Of a stretch of DNA of 27,229 nt, positions 20,685-27,229 are shown piece after piece. The first letter of the stretch is position 1. Every line of letters begins with the position of its first letter. The notes beneath the pieces are model-generated. The model was not told where the DNA came from. It saw only the letters and a list, made by a program, of their open reading frames with translations, and did no database searches. Position numbers and translations under genes: made by a program. The DNA lies in contig JNEM01011657.1 in NCBI GenBank assembly GCA_000697335.1, positions 1-27,229 on the forward strand, written 5' to 3'. This DNA comes from Conidiobolus incongruus B7586 (taxonomy: Eukaryota > Entomophthoromycota > Entomophthoromycetes > Entomophthorales > Conidiobolaceae).

Positions 20685-21692
20685 ATGATTTACTGAGCAA
20701 TAATTAGAAAATTATTAAACCCAAAAATCCAAACGTATAATTATACATAAGCTGTGAACCATATAAGGATGGTGATATTTCAGATTTTTATAATAACTCG
20801 CATCTTTAGAAGATTCGAATAAATCATTTTTAATTTATTTTTTAGATTATTATTATTATTTTATATTTTATTTTGATCTTAATTAAATTTTAATCCTAAT
20901 TCTATAATTTTACAAAAAAATCATATATAAAATGATCATTATGTGTGATTAAAATTAATATTTAGTTATAATTTGGTTTATTTAATATGAATTAAAATGA
21001 ATTAGGAACACTTTAATGGTTGATTAATTTAAATCAATGGTGAATCAATTTTAATAATCATACATTTCTATCTTATTTAATTGCAAATATTGAGAAATTC
21101 CAATATCTAATAATATGATTATACAATTTTTTGTACTATTTTTCTATGTTTACTGCAAGCTAATCTAATATAACTAATACTATACAGAATGAAATCAGAT
21201 TAGAGTTATTGTAATGATATTGAAAATCATTTTGTTCTAAAAAAGGATTTTTAGAACAAAGGAATAATGTCATATTTTGTTGTTATCATAAAATATTATC
21301 AAGTTAATACTATCCTATTTGAACTGAGATTATATTAATTCAAATCTGAGCCGATTATTTGATTTTATGCTAAAGTAAAATGATAACAATAAATATATTA
21401 TTACTTTAATAACTAGGAATAAGAATATTACTAAATACTTTTAATTTTTAACCAACCTAATTTATTTGTAATTAAAAATTGCTTTTTATTATTAAATGTG
21501 GTGTTTGTTATTTACTATTGACTATGAAATAAGTTTCATTTTTTTAAATATTTTCAAATTTATAATTAGTTTATTTAAAAATTATTTAAAGTTTAATATA
21601 TGAAAGATTTTAAAATTTTATATTTATATATTAAAATACAATATTCCATTGTTTGTAAATATCAATTATTATTTATATATATTTATATATTA
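20685..21692. other. AT-rich intergenic DNA between Tim23 and the retroelement
   Basis: About 1 kb without a gene. It contains one notable hairpin (21231-21260), listed separately. The rest is AT-rich with no open frame or RNA fold that can be supported. Confidence 0.5.
21231..21260. repeat. Perfect 13-bp hairpin
   Basis: TTTGTTCTAAAAA, loop AGGA, TTTTTAGAACAAA: 13 paired bases with a 4-nt loop, no mismatch. It lies 546 bp after the Tim23 stop. It is too far for that gene's terminator and could be a transposon end or an RNA hairpin. Confidence 0.75.
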
Positions 21693-22041
21693 TATAAGTA
21701 TCATAATAATTGCTACCTAATTAATACTTTCCCTCACTCCAATTCACTACTAAAGACCTGATTATCCAAATTAAAACTTATCAATATTTACAAATCTATA
21801 TTTAAGTAACCTTATTGTTACTCAACTATATATACTTATGCTTATATATTTCTCTCTCTCTTTCTCTCTCTAATATTTTAAAGGGATAAATAAACCTTTT
21901 TGCTTAACTATTAATATATTTTCTTATTATTATTAGTTAATACTTTAATACTATAGGATTTAATTATTAAATATTTTTTAAAATATTAAGAGATTTACTT
22001 TTTCTACCCTTAATTATTATTATTTATTTATATAGTAATAA
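21693..22041 (+). mobile_element. 5' LTR of fossil Ty3/Gypsy element
   Basis: About 350 bp, repeated in the same orientation at 26862-27203. Shared blocks include a CT-repeat stretch (TTTCTCTCTCTC), GAGTAACC-like and ATACTTATGCTTATATAT-like segments and CTACCCTTAATTATTATTAT near the end. By eye the copies differ at roughly 15-20% of positions, so the insertion is old. Ends are approximate. Confidence 0.8.
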
Positions 22042-22288
22042 TAATTAAAAAGATTTAAAAGTACTTTCATTACTATAATTAAAGATTTTATAAGTATAAC
22101 CTATTATTCTATATATAATTAAAATAAGATAAATACTTAAAATTTTAGTAACAATGTCATATATCTATCCAATTAATCCATATATATTTACCTTTTATGT
22201 CAGTTTACCCATAATTTACCTTTTATCCTACTTTCCCTTAAATTGATCCATTCTTATCCCAGTATAGAGGAAATACAACAGAGATCTA

Positions 22289-22323
22289 TTTACCTACCTA
22301 CCTATCTATCTGTCTATTCATTC
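22289..22323. repeat. Tetranucleotide repeat in element leader
   Basis: Repeats of CTAC, then CTAT/CTGT, then CATT units (TTACCTACCTACCTATCTAT and following), in a C-rich, G-poor patch (about 22140-22440) of the fossil element that has kept more cytosines than the rest. Confidence 0.7.
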
Positions 22324-24334
22324 ATCAACCTACCCAATTACCTAGCTATAACACTAAGTCTCTATCAAAGATTTCTAATAAAACTCCATAACTATATTCT
22401 AATCCTATTACTTACTAATAATCCAACTTAATTCAATACAATTATCCTAGTTTCCAGCACTAGGATAATACAAACAATAATTATCATTTTATTAGTTAAT
22501 AAGATTTCATCAATATTAATAGTAACTTTATTAAATATAGATTAAAGCTAAAGTAAACCCAGTAAATCAACTATATGTAATAAATAATAACTATAGTAAA
22601 TAGTTATAGAGTCCCATTATTTATTTCAAAAAATTTTAACAAAGTTAAGTTCTTTATAAATAACTTAACTACTTATAATAACCTAAAATCTCCCAAAAAA
22701 CTTGAAGAATTTTTGGATAAATTAACCAAATTCCTTAAAAAATCAAGACTCTAAATTTATATGATTTAATAAAAATTTTAGCTTCTAAATTAATATCTTA
22801 TGTTAAACTTTAGTAATATAAACACTTAAAAAATATACTTAATTTTACTAGTGGTTTTTTTTATCTTGATAAAATCTAAATATTTAATTAATATAAATAA
22901 GTATTTAAGTAAAGGTTCTACCTATTAGAAATAGTTACTTTAACTTAAAACAAGTTAGCAAAGATTATTTAGAAATTTTTAATTAGAAATTTCATAAAAG
23001 AATTTACCTGACTTAAATTAAAGATTCTTAACCTATTTGAAAATAAAAGGAAAAATAAATTTAAGAGAAAACTCAAGTTTAATATTTTTATTATTGTTAA
23101 CTTTAAGATTAATATGAAAACAGCTAGTTTGGTTATTTTAATTAAAATAGCTATTAAAGTAAAAGATGATTAGAATTATATTAAAGAAATAAATAAAAGT
23201 TTTTATATAAACTATAATAATTCCCTATTTAAATTATTTAATTTTAATATTATAAATATATCTATAATATAAAAAAAGAGCATTTAACTAAAAAAAATTA
23301 TATTTGAGAAAAAATAAAAAATGCTTTTATTATAAATAAATTAATATAAATCACTATTAGAATAAATATCTTAAGAAGTTATTTAATAATAAAAACCCAA
23401 GTGATATAGTTTCAAACAATAATATTTAAATGAACAATAAAGAAAGTAATAAATAGATTAATAATTAATTTAGTTTAAATTTAACCTAATATAGTTAAAA
23501 AAACAAAGAGAAATCTTGGTTAAAAATTCTTTATAATAAACCTTTGAAAATATATTTATATGACTAAAATTTAATTTAAAATTCATTAGAGAAAAAGAGT
23601 AATATTTAACTTAACTCTTATTTATTAAATTTTAATAAAAATAAATTTTTTTCTTTATAAATCATTAAAGATATTTTAAATAAACACCTTGTTCCCTTTT
23701 TATTTAACTTTAAATATAATAATATATTTATTAATAAAGATATTATTAAAAGATTTAAATTATCTTATAATTACACAAATATAGTATTGAATTATATAAA
23801 TAACACTAAATAAATTATTAAAAAATTTTTATATTATAATATTTTATTATTGTTAAGCTATTTTAAAAAAATCTAATTTATAATAGGTTTTATAAAAAAT
23901 AATATTATTCTAAGTTTTAATTGATTATAAAAGCATTATCTAATTATTATAAATAAAAGTTTATCTAATCAGTATATTTTTTTGTTCTGTTATAATAGTT
24001 AAATTTATAAGCTAATAGCTAATTTTATTATAAAAGATAGTACTAATGATACTTTTTTCAATAATGTAATAATATTAAGAAAATCCTTTATGAATTTAAT
24101 TAAAAAATTAAAAAATTAATCTGGTATAATTTATATTAACTTTAATACTATCTTTATTTCTTTAAAAGATTTAAATAATATTTTAGATATTAAAAATTTA
24201 TTATATAAGATTAATAATAAATATAGCAATATTTTAAAGTTTTAACCATTTGTTATATTCTTAAAACTATTTTATAATATTACTTATAATATTTTAATTT
24301 CATTATTATTAATATTAGTAATCAACTAAAACCC

Positions 24335-24920
24335 TGTTACTATTATGGATGACTATTATTTACACTACCCAAGCTGAATTATAAATCAACCCTTGACAAA
24401 ATAAGTTTTGCATAGCAATGCTTAGAAATCACTAATATAATGATTAATAATGGATTGATAATGTATCTTATAACTTAGAATGAATCTTTTTATCAGATTA
24501 CTAACTAATCCATATAAATACTCCTCCACTTAAAGGTTATACTTTAAGTGGAATATCTGACATTATTGAATAAATTAATATTTAATACAAACCAATTATT
24601 TTAAAAATTACCTATAGTTATATTAAATTAAGAAATAATAATATGGAACTAGTTGTATGACAATTCATCCACCAGTAAGATTGATAAGGCCCTAGATAAT
24701 TTTCTTATGTTTTTGCTAGGCCTATACCTAATTTTATACTGTTGTCTATTTGTATAGACTAATATAGCTAAAGTATTAGGACTAATTTTTAGAATTAAGA
24801 TCAGTATTTATTATAGAATATTAACCATGTTGATAGTATTTCATATGTGTAATAGCTTTAGCAAACATTATAGTTAGCTTTTAGAGCCTAAGCTCAATAG
24901 TTATTCATTCAGGTTCAACA
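24335..24920. mobile_element. Possible nested solo LTR-like segment
   Basis: A 586-bp stretch inside the fossil chromovirus that is clearly less AT-rich than the DNA on both sides. It can be bounded by TGTTACTATTATGG and GGTTCAACA, giving TG...CA ends. Inside are a TATAAATA (about 24513) and an 11-bp perfect hairpin (24525-24552, arms TCCACTTAAAG/CTTTAAGTGGA), features common in LTR promoters. This suggests a later insertion, perhaps a solo LTR of another family. No target duplication was found, so the call is tentative. Confidence 0.35.
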
Positions 24921-26861
24921 TTATTTTAAAATTTTAAAAAAGATAACTAAATACCAAAAGGTTTTTAAATATTTAAATTTAAGGCTTTTAATATTTTAAT
25001 TTAAAAAATTAGCACCTATTAATAGAATTATCTTATACATAAGTAGGAAATGGTTAAATTAATAAAAATTAAAAAAAATTTAGTTTTTAATTATAGCATC
25101 AAGAGTTTTTATGCTTAGATAATCATATATCATTAATTTATTTAAATTCACAAAAGCACCTATTTAAAAAACTAATCAAATAAATAAAGATTATCCAAGT
25201 ATATTTATTTTTAATTAAATATCTTCCTAGTAAGTAAAATAAAGTTGTAAATATGATGAGTAAAAATCTAATTTATATATTAGTATGTAATAAGTGTAAA
25301 AAACCAATTCAAACTAATTTAACAATTATCAACTTAAATAATAAAAACTTTTACTAGATTTTAAATGAAAAACTATAATGAAATGATTTTTATTTAATGA
25401 TTAAAATTATAATATAAAAAAAAATAATATGAAAAAACTTGTTAAAAATAAAGGATTCTAAACATTAAATGGTTTGTTATATAAATATGATAACTTATAT
25501 ATTTTAACTATATTTAACCTTTAATAAAAAATTTTAAAACAATATTATAATTATAAGTTAAATGGATATTAAAGTTAGATTAAACTTATTAATAAAATTC
25601 AAGTAAAATATTATATATTAAAATTAATTAAGTTAGTATAAAATTACTATAAATCTTATAATAACTGTTAAAGAAATAAATATAATATAAAAAAAATAAT
25701 TGGTGAATTAAACTCCTTATTTTTATCATTTTAATTTTAAACTTAAATATAGCTTAACTTTATAAAAATATTTTACTTAAAAGAAGGCTATGATAGTATT
25801 TTAGTAATTATTAATTTATACAACAGATTTACTTATTTTATTCTTACTTATCAAATAATTATAATATTTAAAATAACTAACTTATTAATTAAGAAGATGA
25901 TTTTATTATATAAATTATCTATTATTATCATTACTAATTGAGATTTTAAATTTCCTTTAAAATTCTAGAAAACTTTTATATAATATATAAATATTAATAT
26001 AAAGCTTAATAATGTTTACTATTATTAATCAAATAAACTAGTTAAAAAAGTCATTAAAACTTTAAAAGAAATAGTTAGAAACTATATTAATTTTATTTAA
26101 AATAATTAAAAACCTCTTTTATTTTATTTATAATTTGCTTATAATAATTTAATTAATAAATTTAATAGTTTAACACTTTATTCTATAAATTATAAATAAT
26201 ATCTTAACTTATTAATTAGTTTTAATTTAGATATTATTAATAATAAGTTTATTATGGATAAATTAGAAAGATTTGAATTAATCCATAAAATAGTTTCAGA
26301 ATTAATTAAGTTAAAACAAATATATAATGAAAACTATTATTTAAAATTTTATAAAAATTTACTTAAATATAAACCTTAATCCTTAGTCTTTTTAAATATA
26401 ATAGATATATTTTTGACCAAATAAATATCTAAAAACAATATAAATCAAAAGCTTTTACCATGTTAAATTAAACTATTTTATATTCTTAAAGTAAAATTTA
26501 AACCTAGAAATTTTGAATTAAAGTTATTAAAAACTTATAAATATTAACTAATTATTTATATTATTTTATTAAAACTATATCATTATCTTAAAGATAATTT
26601 TTTTAATTGAAAATTTTAAAAAACCTTTATTACCTACTATTAATAATTAAAGGGATAAAGAATATTATATTAATAAAATTTTTATATATAAAACAAAATA
26701 TAAAAAAGCTTATTACTTTATAAAGTGATTAAGCTACTTTAATTTTAAGTTAACTTAAGAATCACTTAAAATGATTAAAGGCACTTATATATACTTATTT
26801 TATATTAAGAAAATTAAACAAAATAAGATTATACTAATAACTTGATATAGTTTAAAAAAGA

Positions 26862-27203
26862 TATAAGTATTATCATAATTGTTACATAATTAATTTTTTC
26901 CCATATTTTAATTTATTACTAAGGATTTAATTATCTAAATTAAAATTTATCAATATCTACCAATCTATATCTGAGTAACCTTACTATTACTTAATTATAC
27001 ATATTTATGCTTATATATTTCTCTCTCTCTTTTTAAAATTATAAGGGTACAAATAAACTTTTTTTATTATTAATATATTTTTTTAATATTATTAGTTAAA
27101 TATTTTAATATTATAGGATTAAGTTATTAAATATTTCTTAAAATATTAAAAAATTTGATTTCTCTACCCTTAATTATTATTATTTACTTATATATTGGTA
27201 TCA
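26862..27203 (+). mobile_element. 3' LTR of fossil Ty3/Gypsy element
   Basis: Counterpart of the 5' LTR, directly after a purine-rich tract. It ends near GGTATCA, 26 bp before the end of the window; the remaining bases are AT-rich flank. Confidence 0.8.
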
Positions 27204-27229
27204 ATAAATTTATTTGAAAATTTGAATTT

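Larger units (their letters stand above)
21693..27203 (+). mobile_element. Fossil Ty3/Gypsy chromovirus, heavily decayed
   Basis: An LTR retrotransposon of about 5.5 kb in plus orientation, bounded by two diverged LTRs. Parts that can still be placed: leader and presumed gag region after 22042, a weak RNase H-like trace near 24950-25060, an integrase core of Ty3/Gypsy type at about 25770-26110, a chromodomain-like trace at about 26640-26780, and a purine tract at about 26850-26861 just before the 3' LTR. Integrase before the 3' end with a chromodomain is the mark of chromoviruses. The element is clearly broken, with many dozens of breaks, and its composition has drifted to extreme A+T, possibly aided by repeat-directed C-to-T mutation. 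A target duplication is not evident. Confidence 0.78.

Noticed and set aside
22243-22431. 62-codon open frame in the retroelement leader
   Set aside because: Covers a tetranucleotide repeat in a fossil element and shows no recognisable protein pattern.
1-27229. tRNA or rRNA genes, CRISPR arrays and bacterial operons
   Set aside because: No B-box (GGTTCGAATCC-like) sequence, no rRNA core motifs and no spaced direct repeats were seen; gene structure is eukaryotic.

Overview
This window looks like a piece of a very AT-rich fungal nuclear genome. Intergenic DNA is roughly 80-85% A+T by eye, so genes stand out as less AT-rich islands. The best evidence for a fungus is a Tim23 of clear fungal type (signature GLIPSRSWTDDVCYGTGAV) and a Hal/Npr-type kinase fold. 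Genes are cut by many short introns of about 48-72 nt with GT...AG ends and TAAC/TGAC-like branch sites. Several genes had to be assembled across these introns by hand, because their first codons lie in small upstream exons. One intron is different: it has the exact ends and branch motif of a U12-type AT-AC intron. Most Dikarya are known to have lost that splicing system, so an early-diverging fungus is favoured. The species cannot be named from the sequence.

Layout. 1-2052: AT-rich DNA with simple repeats. 2053-3168 (-): single-exon Hal/Npr-like pseudokinase. 3169-8268: gene-poor block holding a GC-rich pocket (about 4031-4111), a short coding-like stretch (about 5374-5508, -) and a decayed LINE fragment (about 6957-7310, -). 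8269-8780 (+): compact O6-alkylguanine-DNA alkyltransferase. 8852-9494 (-): NR2C2AP-like protein with the AT-AC intron, tail to tail with the repair gene. 10023-10855 (+): isoprenylcysteine carboxyl methyltransferase (Ste14/ICMT). 11084-12171 (-): two-RRM RNA-binding protein. 12523-12801 (-): small two-helix membrane protein, divergent from a possible tiny secreted protein at 12879 (+). 13710-16677 (+): ten-exon GPI-specific phospholipase D. 17368-17631 (+): small secreted protein resembling a free M14 carboxypeptidase propeptide. 18020-18841 (-): Rtf2. 19818-20684 (+): Tim23. 21693-27203: fossil Ty3/Gypsy chromovirus with two diverged LTRs and a possible nested LTR-like segment.

The genes do not form one pathway. 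They are housekeeping functions: protein import, CaaX-protein methylation, DNA repair, replication-fork or splicing factor, RNA binding and GPI-anchor cleavage. They are arranged as alternating convergent and divergent neighbours, as is usual in a compact fungal chromosome, and are bounded by transposon-derived AT-rich DNA. The most interesting items are the AT-AC intron, the free propeptide-like secreted protein, the pseudokinase and the animal-type LINE remnant.
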